Positions 27,501 to 42,500 of a stretch of DNA of 64,000 nt are shown in pieces. The notes beneath the pieces are model-generated. The model saw nothing but the letters and a program-made list of their open reading frames with translations, did no database searches and had not been told where the DNA came from. The stretch spans positions 44,961 through 108,960 of the forward strand of contig JAUCBJ010004707.1 in assembly GCA_032718475.1 (NCBI GenBank). Direction: 5' to 3'. Source of the stretch: Nemertoderma westbladi (Eukaryota > Xenacoelomorpha > Nemertodermatida > Nemertodermatidae). The first letter of the stretch is position 1. Each line of letters starts with the position of its first letter. A program made the position numbers and the translations under genes.

Positions 27501-30500
27501 TAATCCACCCACTTATGCCTTGCAAGTTCTACAATTATCTGTAAGTTCATTTAAATTGAAGCAATAATAACTAAAAGTGAGTAAATAACCTGTGTACTGT
27601 AGTACAGTGAAAAAACTCTTTTTATCAAATAGAATCCAAACAGCGAAAATTGTTCAAGTTCAATCCCGCAAAACACATTTGGTGTTTGCCGTCATTTTGC
27701 CTTCACTATTCCGTCATCTATACCTTCATTTTAGTTTAGTTTAATATTTATTTTATTGAACATCGAAGTTCACCCAATTGGGCAACAAACATAATGCTTA
27801 TAAGCACCCTTTATTTGCCTTCATTTTGCCCCATTAGCCCTAATTTTATAAGATAGTTGAAGTTCCGTCGTATAAAACTCACTTCGGGTTATAATATTCT
27901 TATTCATTTTAGGTGCAAGAAGATTTACCAAAAGACACAATCGTTACTGGTTACGGAGATAACGCCCCCCTTCAGTATGCTAAACAAGGTAGCGACTTGG
28001 ACGAAAACGGTCCCAACACGGACTTCAGCTTCCAGTTCATCGCGGGAAACCTCAGAGAACGATTTACTATCAATAAAGCTGACGGTAATTAACTTTATTT
28101 TTATGTCGGTGTGAAATACGCCGTGAAATAAAGTAAACTCAATGATATGCTTTGGGGTGCTATATATATCACAGCGTGAAATAAAGTAACAGTGTTGTTT
28201 CAGTATGTTTGTACCGTATTCTATGGTCACGCTGAGGTAGGCCTAACAATAACTCATTCTTTCTGTCACTGCCTACGCCAGTATGCCTTATGAATTAGTG
28301 CACGCACCCACAGTCAATATTGTGTATATACTGAGTTTGTGTATTTACGTAACCGTAGGCTGCAGACAGCATCCGGACGTAACTAAAATTAATTATTATT
28401 TCACTGATCCGTAGCATTTCAATATAGCTTTTCTTTGAAATTATAATATGTAATTTAAATTAATTAAATTAAGAAAGTAATTTTTATACTGTTTTATTGT
28501 TTTTTTTCCAGGTACAATAAAAACTGCTGAAAAACTGGATCGGGAAGACGTCGCCTCATATGAGTTTGTAGTTGAGGTTCATGACTCTGGCACAGACCCC
28601 GGCCCGTTGACTTCAACAGTTACAGTTTCTATAACAGTAACTGACACCAACGACCACAACCCCGTGTTTACTGATTCGGTTTATGAGAAAATTGTGAGAG
28701 AGTCCACACCTATTGGGACCACATTGCTGACAGTTACAGCAACCGACAAGGTGGGTTTATTGTGAGAGAGTCCACACCTATTGGGACCACATTGCTGACA
28801 GTTACAGCAACCGACAAGGTGGGTTTATTGTGAGAGAGTCCACACCTATTGGGACCACATTGCTGACAGTTACAGCAACCGACAAGGTGGGTTTATTGTG
28901 AGAGAGTCCACACCTATTGGGACCACATTGCTGACAGTTACAGCAACCGACAAGGTGGGTTTATTGTGAGAGAGTCCACACTTATTGGGACCACATTGCT
29001 GGCAGTTACAGCAACCGACAAGGTGGGTTTATTGTGAGAGAGTCCACACCTATTGGGACCACATTGCTGACAGTTACAGCAACCGACAAGGTGGGTTTAT
29101 TGTGAGAGAGTCCACACTTATTGGGACCACATTGCTGGCAGTTACAGCAACCGACAAGGTGGGTTTATTGTGAGAGAGTCCACACCTATTGGGACCACAT
29201 GGCTGACAGTTACAGCAACCGACAAGGTGGGTTTATTGTGAGAGAGTCCACACTTATTGGGACCACATTGCTGGCAGTTACAGCAACCGACAAGGTGGGT
29301 TTATTGTGAGAGAGTCCACACCTATTGGGACCACATTGCTGGCAGTTACAGCAACCGACAAGGTGGGTTTATTGTGAGAGAGTCCACACCTATTGGGACC
29401 ACGTTGCTGGCAGTTACAGCAACCGACAAGGTGGGTTTATTGTGAGAGAGTCCACACCTATTGGGACCACATTGCTGACAGTTACAGCAACCGACAAGGT
29501 GGGTTTATTGTGAGAGAGTCCACACTTATTGGGACCACATTGCTGGCAGTTACAGCAACCGACAAGGTGGGTTTATTGTGAGAGAGTCCACACTTATTGG
29601 GACCACATTGCTGGCAGTTACAGCAACCGACAAGGTGGGTTTATTGTGAGAGAGTCCACACCTATTGGGACCACATTGCTGGCAGTTACAGCAACCGACA
29701 AGGTGGGTTTATTGTGAGAGAGTCCACACCTATTGGGACCACATTGCTGGCAGTTACAGCAACCGACAAGGTGGGTTTATTGTGAGAGAGTCCACACTTA
29801 TTGGGACCACATTGCTGGCAGTTACAGCAACCGACAAGGTGGGTTTATTGTGAGAGAGTCCACACTTATTGGGACCACATTGCTGGCAGTTACAGCAACC
29901 GACAAGGTGGGTTTATTGTGAGAGAGTCCACACTTATTGGGACCACATTGCTGGCAGTTACAGCAACCGACAAGGTGGGTTTATTGTGAGAGAGTCCACA
30001 CCTATTGGGACCACATTGCTGGCAGTTACAGCAACCGACAAGGTGGGTTTATTGTGAGAGAGTCCACACTTATTGGGACCACATTGCTGGCAGTTACAGC
30101 AACCGACAAGGTGGGTTTATTGTGAGAGAGTCCACACCTATTGGGACCACATTGCTGGCAGTTACAGCAACCGACAAGGTGGGTTTATTGTGAGAGAGTC
30201 CACACCTATTGGGACCACATTGCTGGCAGTTACAGCAACCGACAAGGTGGGTTTATTGTGAGAGAGTCCACACTTATTGGGACCACATTGCTGGCAGTTA
30301 CAGCAACCGACAAGGTGGGTTTATTGTGAGAGAGTCCACACTTATTGGGACCACATTGCTGGCAGTTACAGCAACCGACAAGGTGGGTTTATTGTGAGAG
30401 AGTCCACACCTATTGGGACCACATTGCTGACAGTTACAGCAACCGACAAGGTGGGTTTATTGTGAGAGAGTCCACACTTATTGGGACCACATTGCTGGCA

Positions 30501-33500
30501 GTTACAGCAACCGACAAGGTGGGTTTATTGTGAGAGAGTCCACACCTATTGGGACCACATTGCTGACAGTTACAGCAACCGACAAGGTGGGTTTATTGTG
30601 AGAGAGTCCACACTTATTGGGACCACATTGCTGGCAGTTACAGCAACCGACAAGGTGGGTTTATTGTGAGAGAGTCCACACCTATTGGGACCACATGGCT
30701 GACAGTTACAGCAACCGACAAGGTGGGTTTATTGTGAGAGAGTCCACACTTATTGGGACCACATTGCTGGCAGTTACAGCAACCGACAAGGTGGGTTTAT
30801 TGTGAGAGAGTCCACACCTATTGGGACCACATTGCTGGCAGTTACAGCAACCGACAAGGTGGGTTTATTGTGAGAGAGTCCACACCTATTGGGACCACAT
30901 TGCTGGCAGTTACAGCAACCGACAAGGTGGGTTTATTGTGAGAGAGTCCACACCTATTGGGACCACATTGCTGGCAGTTACAGCAACCGACAAGGTGGGT
31001 TTATTGTGAGAGAGTCCACACCTATTGGGACCACATTGCTGGCAGTTACAGCAACCGACAAGGTGGGTTTATTGTGAGAGAGTCCACACCTATTGGGACC
31101 ACATTGCTGACAGTTACAGCAACCGACAAGGTGGGTTTATTGTGAGAGAGTCCACACTTATTGGGACCACATTGCTGGCAGTTACAGCAACCGACAAGGT
31201 GGGTTTATTGTGAGAGAGTCCACACTTATTGGGACCACATTGCTGGCAGTTACAGCAACCGACAAGGTGGGTTTATTGTGAGAGAGTCCACACTTATTGG
31301 GACCACATTGCTGGCAGTTACAGCAACCGACAAGGTGGGTTTATTGTGAGAGAGTCCACACCTATTGGGACCACATTGCTGACAGTTACAGCAACCGACA
31401 AGGTGGGTTTATTGTGAGAGAGTCCACACTTATTGGGACCACATTGCTGGCAGTTACAGCAACCGACAAGGTGGGTTTATTGTGAGAGAGTCCACACTTA
31501 TTGGGACCACATTGCTGGCAGTTACAGCAACCGACAAGGTGGGTTTATTGTGAGAGAGTCCACACTTATTGGGACCACATTGCTGGCAGTTACAGCAACC
31601 GACAAGGTGGGTTTATTGTGAGAGAGTCCACACCTATTGGGACCACATTGCTGACAGTTACAGCAACCGACAAGGTGGGTTTATTGTGAGAGAGTCCACA
31701 CTTATTGGGACCACATTGCTGGCAGTTACAGCAACCGACAAGGTGGGTTTATTGTGAGAGAGTCCACACTTATTGGGACCACATTGCTGGCAGTTACAGC
31801 AACCGACAAGGTGGGTTTATTGTGAGAGAGTCCACACCTATTGGGACCACATTGCTGACAGTTACAGCAACCGACAAGGTGGGTTTATTGTGAGAGAGTC
31901 CACACTTATTGGGACCACATTGCTGGCAGTTACAGCAACCGACAAGGTGGGTTTATTGTGAGAGAGTCCACACTTATTGGGACCACATTGCTGGCAGTTA
32001 CAGCAACCGACAAGGTGGGTTTATTGTGAGAGAGTCCACACCTATTGGGACCACATTGCTGGCAGTTACAGCAACCGACAAGGTGTGTTTATTGTGAGAG
32101 AGTCCACACCTATTGGGACCACGTTGCTGGCAGTTACAGCAACCGACAAGGTGGGTTTATTGTGAGAGAGTCCACACCTATTAATTGGGACCACGTTACT
32201 GGCAGTTACAGCAACCGACAAGGTGGGTTTATTGTGAGAGAGTCCACACCTATTAATTGGGACCACGTTACTGGCAGTTACAGCAACCGACAAGGTGGGT
32301 TTATTGTGAGAGAGTCCACACCTATTGGGACCACGTTGCTGGCAGTTACAGCAACAGCAACCGACAAGGTGGGTTTATTGTGAGAGAGTCCACACCTATT
32401 GGGACCACATGGCTGACAGTTACAGCAACCGACAAGGTGGGTTTATTGTGAGAGAGTCCACACTTATTGGGACCACATTGCTGGCAGTTACAGCAACCGA
32501 CAAGGTGGGTTTATTGTGAGAGAGTCCACACCTATTGGGACCACATTGCTGGCAGTTACAGCAACCGACAAGGTGGGTTTATTGTGAGAGAGTCCACACC
32601 TATTGGGACCACATTGCTGGCAGTTACAGCAACCGACAAGGTGGGTTTATTGTGAGAGAGCCCACACTTATTGGGACCACATTGCTGGCAGTTACAGCAA
32701 CCGACAAGGTGGGTTTATTGTGAGAGAGTCCACACCTATTGGGACCACATTGCTGGCAGTTACAGCAACCGACAAGGTGGGTTTATTGTGAGAGAGTCCA
32801 CACCTATTAATTGGGACCACGTTACTGGCAGTTACAGCAACCGACAAGGTGGGTTTATTGTGAGAGAGTCCACACCTATTAATTGGGACCACGTTACTGG
32901 CAGTTACAGCAACCGACAAGGTGGGTTTATTGTGAGAGAGTCCACACCTATTGGGACCACGTTGCTGGCAGTTACAGCAACAGCAACCGACAAGGTGGGT
33001 TTATTGTGAGAGAGTCCACACCTATTGGGACCACATGGCTGACAGTTACAGCAACCGACAAGGTGGGTTTATTGTGAGAGAGTCCAACCCTATTGGGACC
33101 ACACTCTTGGCAGTTACAGCAACCGACAAGGTGGGTTTATTGTGAGAGAGTCCACACCTATTGGGACCACGTTGCTGGCAGTTACAGCAACAGCAACCGA
33201 CAAGGTGGGTTTATTGTGAGAGAGTCCACACCTATTGGGACCACATGGCTGACAGTTACAGCAACCGACAAGGTGGGTTTATTGTGAGAGAGTCCACACC
33301 TATTGGGACCACATTGCTGGCAGTTACAGCAACCGACAAGGTGGGTTTATTGTGAGAGAGTCCACACCTATTGGGACCACATTGCTGGCAGTTACAGCAA
33401 CCGACAAGGTGGGTTTATTGTGAGAGAGTCCACACCTATTGGGACCACGTTGCTGGCAGTTACAGCAACCGACAAGGTGGGTTTATTGTGAGAGAGTCCA

Positions 33501-36500
33501 CACCTATTGGGACCACATTGCTGGCAGTTACAGCAACCGACAAGGTGGGTTTATTGTGAGAGAGTCCACATCTGTTGGGTCCACATTGCTGGCAGTTACA
33601 GCAACCGACAAGGTGGGTTTATTGTGAGAGAGTCCACACCTATTGGGACCACATTGCTGACAGTTACAGCAACCGACAAGGTGGGTTTATTGTGAGAGAG
33701 TCCACATCTGTTGGGACCACATTGCTGGCAGTTACAGCAACCGACAAGGTAGGTTTATGGTGAGAGAGTCCACACCTATTGGGACCACATTGCTGACAGT
33801 TACAGCAACCGACAAGGTGGGTTTATTGTGAGAGAGTCCACACCTATTGGGACCACGTTGCTGGCAGTTACAGCAACCGACAAGGTGGGTTTATTGTGAG
33901 AGAGTCCACACCTATTGGGACCACATTGCTGACAGTTACAGCAACCGACAAGGTGGGTTTATTGTGAGAGAGTCCACACCTATTAATTGGGACCACGTTA
34001 CTGGCAGTTACAGCAACCGACAAGGTGGGTTTATTGTGAGAGAGTCCACACCTATTGGGACCACGTTGCTGGCAGTTACAGCAACCGACAAGGTGGGTTT
34101 ATTGTGAGAGAGTCCACACCTATTGGGACCACATGGCTGACAGTTACAGCAACCGACAAGGTGGGTTTATTGTGAGAGAGTCCACACCTATTGGGACCAC
34201 ATTGCTGGCAGTTACAGCAACCGACAAGGTGGGTTTATTGTGAGAGAGTCCACACCTATTAATTGGGACCACGTTACTGGCAGTTACAGCAACCGACAAG
34301 GTGGGTTTATTGTGAGAGAGTCCACACCTATTAATTGGGACCACGTTACTGGCAGTTACAGCAACCGACAAGGTGGGTTTATTGTGAGAGAGTCCACACC
34401 TATTGGGACCACGTTGCTGGCAGTTACAGCAACAGCAACCGACAAGGTGGGTTTATTGTGAGAGAGTCCACACCTATTGGGACCACATGGCTGACAGTTA
34501 CAGCAACCGACAAGGTGGGTTTATTGTGAGAGAGTCCAACCCTATTGGGACCACACTCTTGGCAGTTACAGCAACCGACAAGGTGGGTTTATTGTGAGAG
34601 AGTCCACACCTATTGGGACCACGTTGCTGGCAGTTACAGCAACAGCAACCGACAAGGTGGGTTTATTGTGAGAGAGTCCACACCTATTGGGACCACATGG
34701 CTGACAGTTACAGCAACCGACAAGGTGGGTTTATTGTGAGAGAGTCCACACCTATTGGGACCACATTGCTGGCAGTTACAGCAACCGACAAGGTGGGTTT
34801 ATTGTGAGAGAGTCCACACCTATTGGGACCACATTGCTGGCAGTTACAGCAACCGACAAGGTGGGTTTATTGTGAGAGAGTCCACACCTATTGGGACCAC
34901 GTTGCTGGCAGTTACAGCAACCGACAAGGTGGGTTTATTGTGAGAGAGTCCACACCTATTGGGACCACATTGCTGGCAGTTACAGCAACCGACAAGGTGG
35001 GTTTATTGTGAGAGAGTCCACATCTGTTGGGACCACATTGCTGGCAGTTACAGCAACCGACAAGGTGGGTTTATTGTGAGAGAGTCCACACCTATTGGGA
35101 CCACATTGCTGACAGTTACAGCAACCGACAAGGTGGGTTTATTGTGAGAGAGTCCACATCTGTTGGGACCACATTGCTGGCAGTTACAGCAACCGACAAG
35201 GTAGGTTTATGGTGAGAGAGTCCACACCTATTGGGACCACATTGCTGACAGTTACAGCAACCGACAAGGTGGGTTTATTGTGAGAGAGTCCACACCTATT
35301 GGGACCACGTTGCTGGCAGTTACAGCAACCGACAAGGTGGGTTTATTGTGAGAGAGTCCACACCTATTGGGACCACATTGCTGACAGTTACAGCAACCGA
35401 CAAGGTGGGTTTATTGTGAGAGAGTCCACACCTATTGGGACCACGTTGCTGGCAGTTACATCAACCGACAAGGTGGGTTTATTGTGAGAGAGTCCACACC
35501 TATTGGGACCACATTGCTGACAGTTACAGCAACCGACAAGGTGGGTTTATTGTGAGAGAGTCCACACCTATTGAGACCACATTGCTGACAGTTACAGCAA
35601 CCGACAAGGTGGGTTTATTGTGAGAGAGTCCACACCTATTGGGACCACGTTGCTGGCAGTTACAGCAACCGACAAGGTGGGTTTATTGTGAGAGAGTCCA
35701 CACCTATTGGGACCACATTGTTGACAGTTACAGCAACCGACAAGGTGGGTTTATTGTGAGAGAGTCCACACCTATTGGGACCACGTTGCTGGCAGTTACA
35801 GCAACCGACAAGGTGGGTTTATTGTGAGAGAGTCCACACCTATTGGGACCACATTGCTGGCAGTTACAGCAACCGACAAGGTGGGTTTATTGTGAGAGAG
35901 TCCACACCTATTGGGACCACATTGCTGACAGTTGCAGCAACCGACAAGGTGGGTTTATTGTGAGAGAGTCCACACCTATTAATTGGGACCACGTTACTGG
36001 CAGTTACAGCAACCGACAAGGTGGGTTTATTGTGAGAGAGTCCATACCTATTGGGACCACATTGCTGGCAGTTACAGCAACCGACAAGGTGGGTTTATTG
36101 TGAGAGAGTCCACCACCTATTGGGACCACATTGCTGGCAGTTACAGCAACCGACAAGGTGGGTTTATTGTGAGAGAGTCCACACCTATTGGGACCACGTT
36201 GCTGGCAGTTACAGCAACCGACAAGGTGGGTTTATTGTGAGAGAGTCCAACCCTATTGGGACCACACTCTTGGCAGTTACAGCAACCGACAAGGTGGGTT
36301 TATTGTGAGAGAGTCCACACCTATTGGGACCACACTCTTAGCAGTTACAGCAACCGACAAGGTGGGTTTATTGTGAGAGAGTCCACACCTATTGGGACCA
36401 CATTGCTGACAGTTACAGCAACCGACAAGGTGGGTTTATTGTGAGAGAGTCCACACCTATTGGGACCACATTGCTGGCAGTTACAGCAACCGACAAGGTG

Positions 36501-39500
36501 GGTTTATTGTGAGAGAGTCCACACCTATTGGGACCACATTGCTGACAGTTACAGCAACCGACAAGGTGGGTTTATTGTGAGAGAGTCCACATCTGTTGGG
36601 ACCACATTGCTGGCAGTTACAGCAACCGACAAGGTGGGTTTATTGTGAGAGAGTCCACACCTATTGGGACCACATTGCTGACAGTTACAGCAACCGACAA
36701 GGTGGGTTTATTGTGAGAGAGTCCACACCTTATGGGACCACGTTGCTGGCAGTTACAGCAACCGACAAGGTGGGTTTATTGTGAGAGAGTCCACACCTAT
36801 TGGGACCACATTGCTGACAGTTACAGCAACCGACAAGGTGGGTTTATTGTGAGAGAGTCCACACCTATTGGGACCACGTTGCTGGCAGTTACAGCAACCG
36901 ACAAGGTGGGTTTATTGTGAGAGAGTCCACACCTATTGGGACCACATTGCTGACAGTTACAGCAACCGACAAGGTGGGTTTATTGTGAGAGAGTCCACAC
37001 CTATTGAGACCACATTGCTGGCAGTTACAGCAACCGACAAGGTGGGTTTATTGTGAGAGAGTCCACACCTATTGGGACCACGTTGCTGGCAGTTACAGCA
37101 ACCGACAAGGTGGGTTTATTGTGAGAGAGTCCACACCTATTGGGACCACATTGCTGACAGTTACAGCAACCGACAAGGTGGGTTTATTGTGAGAGAGTCC
37201 ACACCTATTGGGACCACATGGCTGACAGTTACAGCAACCGACAAGGTGGGTTTATTGTGAGAGAGTCCACACCTATTGGGACCACGTTGCTGGCAGTTAC
37301 AGCAACCGACAAGGTGGGTTTATTGTGAGAGAGTCCACACCTATTGGGACCACATTGCTGGCAGTTACAGCAACCGACAAGGTGGGTTTATTGTGAGAGA
37401 GTCCACACCTATTGGGACCACATTGCTGACAGTTGCAGCAACCGACAAGGTGGGTTTATTGTGAGAGAGTCCACACCTATTAATTGGGACCACGTTACTG
37501 GCAGTTACAGCAACCGACAAGGTGGGTTTATTGTGAGAGAGTCCATACCTATTGGGACCACATTGCTGGCAGTTACAGCAACCGACAAGGTGGGTTTATT
37601 GTGAGAGAGTCCACACCTATTGGGACCACATTGCTGGCAGTTACAGCAACCGACAAGGTGGGTTTATTGTGAGAGAGTCCACACCTATTGGGACCACATT
37701 GCTGGCAGTTACAGCAACCGACAAGGTGGGTTTATTGTGAGAGAGTCCACACCTATTGGGACCACATTGCTGACAGTTGCAGCAACCGACAAGGTGGGTT
37801 TATTGTGAGAGAGTCCACACCTATTAATTGGGACCACGTTGCTGGCAGTTACAGCAACCGACAAGGTGGGTTTATTGTGAGAGAGTCCACACCTATTGGG
37901 ACCACATTGCTGGCAGTTACAGCAACCGACAAGGTGGGTTTATTGTGAGAGAGTCCACACCTATTGGGACCACATTGCTGGCAGTTACAGCAACCGACAA
38001 GGTGGGTTTATTGTGAGAGAGTCCACACCTATTGGGACCACATTGCTGGCAGTTACAGCAACCGACAAGGTGGGTTTATTGTGAGAGAGTCCACACCTAT
38101 TGGGACCACGTTGCTGGCAGTTACAGCAACCGACAAGGTGGGTTTATTGTGAGAGAGTCCAACACTATTGGGACCACACTCTTGGCAGTTATAGCAACCG
38201 AGAAGGTGGGTTTATTGTGAGAGAGTCCACACCTATTGGGACCACATTGCTGACAGTTACAGCAACCGACAAGGTGGGTTTATTGTGAGAGAGTCCACAT
38301 CTATTGGGACCACATTGTTAGCAGTTACAGCAACCGACAAGGTGGGTTTATTGTGAGAGAGTCCACAAATATTGGGACCACATTGCTGACAATTACAGCA
38401 ACCGACAAGGTGGGTTTATTGTGAGAGAGTCCACATCCATTGGGACCACATTGCTGGCAGTTACAGCAACCGACAAGGTGGGTTTATTGTGAGAGAGTCC
38501 ACACCTATTTGGGACCACACTCTTAGCAGTTACAGCAACCGACAAGGTGGGTTTATTGTGAGAGAGTCCACACCTATTGGGACCACATTGCTGACAGTTA
38601 CAGCAACCGACAAGGTGGGTTTATTGTGAGAGAGTCCACACCTATTGGGACCACATTGCTGGCAGTTACAGCAACCGACAAGGTGGGTTTATTGTGAGAG
38701 AGTCCACACCTATTGGGACCACATTGCTGGCAGTTACAGCAACCGACAAGGTGGGTTTATTGTGAGAGAGTCCACATTGGGACCACATTGCTAGCAGTTA
38801 CAGCAACCGACAAGGTGGGTTTATTGTGAGAGAGTCCACACCTATTGGGACCACATTGCTGACAGTTACAGCAACCGACAAAGTGGGTTTATTGTGAGAG
38901 AGTCCACACCTATTGGGACCACATTGTTAGCAGTTACAGCAACCGACAAGGTGGGTTTATTGTGAGAGAGTCCACATCTATTGGGACCACATTGTTAGCA
39001 GTTACAGCAACCGACAAGGTGGGTTTATTGTGAGAGAGTCCACACCTATTGGGACCACGTTGCTGGCAGTTACAGCAACCGACAAGGTGGGTTTATTGTG
39101 AGAGAGTCCACACCTATTGGGACCACGTTGCTGGCAGTTACAGCAACCGACAAGGTGGGTTTATTGTGAGAGAGTCCACACCTATTGGGGCCACATTGTT
39201 AGCAGTTACAGCAACCGACAAGGTGGGTTTATTGTGAGAGAGTCCACATCTATTGGGACCACATTGCTGACAGTTACAGCAACCGACAAGGTGGGTTTAT
39301 TGTGAGAGAGTCCACACCTATTGGGACCACATTGCTGGCAGTTCAGCAACCGACAAGGTGGGTTTATTGTGAGAGAGTCCACACCTATTGGGACCACGTT
39401 GCTGGCAGTTACAGCAACCGACAAGGTGGGTTTATTGTGAGAGAGTCCACACTTATTGGGACCACGTTGCTGGCAGTTACAGCAACCGACAAGGTGGGTT

Positions 39501-42500
39501 TATTGTGAGAGAGTCCACACCTATTGGGACCACATTGCTGGCAGTTACAGCAACCGACAAGGTGGGTTTATTGTGAGAGAGTCCACACCTATTGGGACCA
39601 CATTGCTGGCAGTTACAGCAACCGACAAGGTGGGTTTATTGTGAGAGAGTCCACACCTATTGGGACCACATTGCTGACAGTTGCAGCAACCGACAAGGTG
39701 GGTTTATTGTGAGAGAGTCCACACCTATTAATTGGGACCACGTTGCTGGCAGTTACAGCAACCGACAAGGTGGGTTTATTGTGAGAGAGTCCACACCTAT
39801 TGGGACCACGTTGCTGGCAGTTACATCAACCGACAAGGTGGGTTTATTGTGAGGAGAGTCCACACTTATTGGGACCACGTTGCTGGCAGTTACAGCAACC
39901 GACAAGGTGGGTTTATTGTGAGAGATTCCACACCTATTGGGACCACGTTGCTGGCAGTTACAGCAACCGACAAGGTGGGTTTATTGTGAGAGAGTCCACA
40001 CCTATTGGGACCACATTGCTGACAGTTGCAGCAACCGACAAGGTGGGTTTATTGTGAGAGAGTCCACACCTATTAATTGGGACCACGTTACTGGCAGTTA
40101 CAGCAACCGACAAGGTGGGTTTATTGTGAGAGAGTCCATACCTATTGGGACCACATTGCTGGCAGTTACAGCAACCGACAAGGTGGGTTTATTGTGAGAG
40201 AGTCCACACCTATTGGGACCACGTTGCTGGCAGTTACAGCAACCGACAAGGTGGGTTTATTGTGAGAGAGTCCACACCTATTGGGACCACATTGCTGGCA
40301 GTTACAGCAACCGACAAGGTGGGTTTATTGTGAGTGAGTCCACACCTATTGGGACCACATTGCTGACAGTTGCAGCAACCGACAAGGTGGGTTTATTGTG
40401 AGAGAGTCCACACCTATTAATTGGGACCACGTTACTGGCAGTTACAGCAACCGACAAGGTGGGTATATTGTGAGAGAGTCCATACCTATTGGGACCACAT
40501 TGCTGGCAGTTACAGCAACCGACAAGGTGGGTTTATTGTGAGAGAGTCCACACCTATTGGGACCACATTGCTGGCAGTTACAGCAACCGACAAGGTGGGT
40601 TTATTGTGAGAGAGTCCACACCTATTGGGACCACGTTGCTGGCAGTTACAGCAACCGACACGGTGGGTTTATTGTGAGAGAGTCCAACCCTATTGGGACC
40701 ACACTCTTGGCAGTTACAGCAACCGACAAGGTGGGTTTATTGTGAGAGAGTCCACACCTATTGGGACCACATTGCTGGCAGTTACAGCAACCGACAAGGT
40801 GGGTTTATTGTGAGAGAGTCCAACCCTATTGGGACCACACTCTTGGCAGTTATAGCAACCGAGAAGGTGGGTTTATTGTGAGAGAGTCCACACCTATTGG
40901 GACCACATTGCTGGCAGTTACAGCAACCGACAAGGTGGGTTTATTGTGAGAGAGTCCACACCTATTGGGACCACATTGCTGGCAGTTACAGCAACCGACA
41001 AGGTGGGTTTATTGTGAGAGAGTCCACACCTATTGGGACCACATTGCTGGCAGTTACAGCAACCGACAAGGTGGGTTTATTGTGAGAGAGTCCACATTGG
41101 GACCACATTGCTAGCAGTTACAGCAACCGACAAGGTGGGTTTATTGTGAGAGAGTCCACACCTATTGGGACCACATTGCTGACAGTTACAGCAACCGACA
41201 AAGTGGGTTTATTGTGAGAGAGTCCACACCTATTGGGACCACGTTGCTGGCAGTTACAGCAACCGACAAGGTGGGTTTATTGTGAGAGAGTCCACACCTA
41301 TTGGGACCACGTTGCTGGCAGTTACAGCAACCGACAAGGTGGGTTTATTGTGAGAGAGTCCACACCTATTGGGGCCACATTGTTAGCAGTTACAGCAACC
41401 GACAAGGTGGGTTTATTGTGAGAGAGTCCACACCTATTGGGGCCACGTTGCTGGCAGTTACAGCAACCGACAAGGTGGGTTTATTGTGAGAGAGTCCACA
41501 CCTATTGGGACCACATTGCTGACAGTTACAGCAACCGACAAGGTGGGTTTATTGTGAGAGAGTCCACACCTATTGGGACCACATTGCTGGCAGTTACAGC
41601 AACCGACAAGGTGGGTTTATTGTGAGAGAGTCCACATTGGGACCACATTGCTAGCAGTTACAGCAACCGACAAGGTGGGTTTATTGTGAGAGAGTCCACA
41701 CCTATTGGGACCACATTGCTGACAGTTACAGCAACCGACAAAGTGGGTTTATTGTGAGAGAGTCCACACCTATTGGGACCACATTGTTAGCAGTTACAGC
41801 AACCGACAAGGTGGGTTTATTGTGAGAGAGTCCACATCTATTGGGACCACATTGTTAGCAGTTACAGCAACCGACAAGGTGGGTTTATTGTGAGAGAGTC
41901 CACACCTATTGGGACCACGTTGCTGGCAGTTACAGCAACCGACAAGGTGGGTTTATTGTGAGAGAGTCCACACCTATTGGGACCACGTTGCTGGCAGTTA
42001 CAGCAACCGACAAGGTGGGTTTATTGTGAGAGAGTCCACACCTATTGGGGCCACATTGTTAGCAGTTACAGCAACCGACAAGGTGGGTTTATTGTGAGAG
42101 AGTCCACATCTATTGGGACCACATTGCTGACAGTTACAGCAACCGACAAGGTGGGTTTATTGTGAGAGAGTCCACACCTATTGGGACCACATTGCTGGCA
42201 GTTACAGCAACCGACATGGTGGGTTTATTGTGAGAGAGTCCACACCTATTGGGACCACATTGCTGGCAGTTACAGCAACCGACAAGGTGGGTTTATTGTG
42301 AGAGAGTCCACACCTATTGGGACCACATTGCTGGCAGTTACAGCAACCGACAAGGTGGGTTTATTGTGAGAGAGTCGTCCACACCTATTGGGACCACGTT
42401 GCTGGCAGTTACAGCAACCGACAAGGTGGGTTTATTGTGAGAGTGTCCACACCTATTGGGACCACATTGCTGGCAGTTACAGCAACCGACAAGGTGGGTT

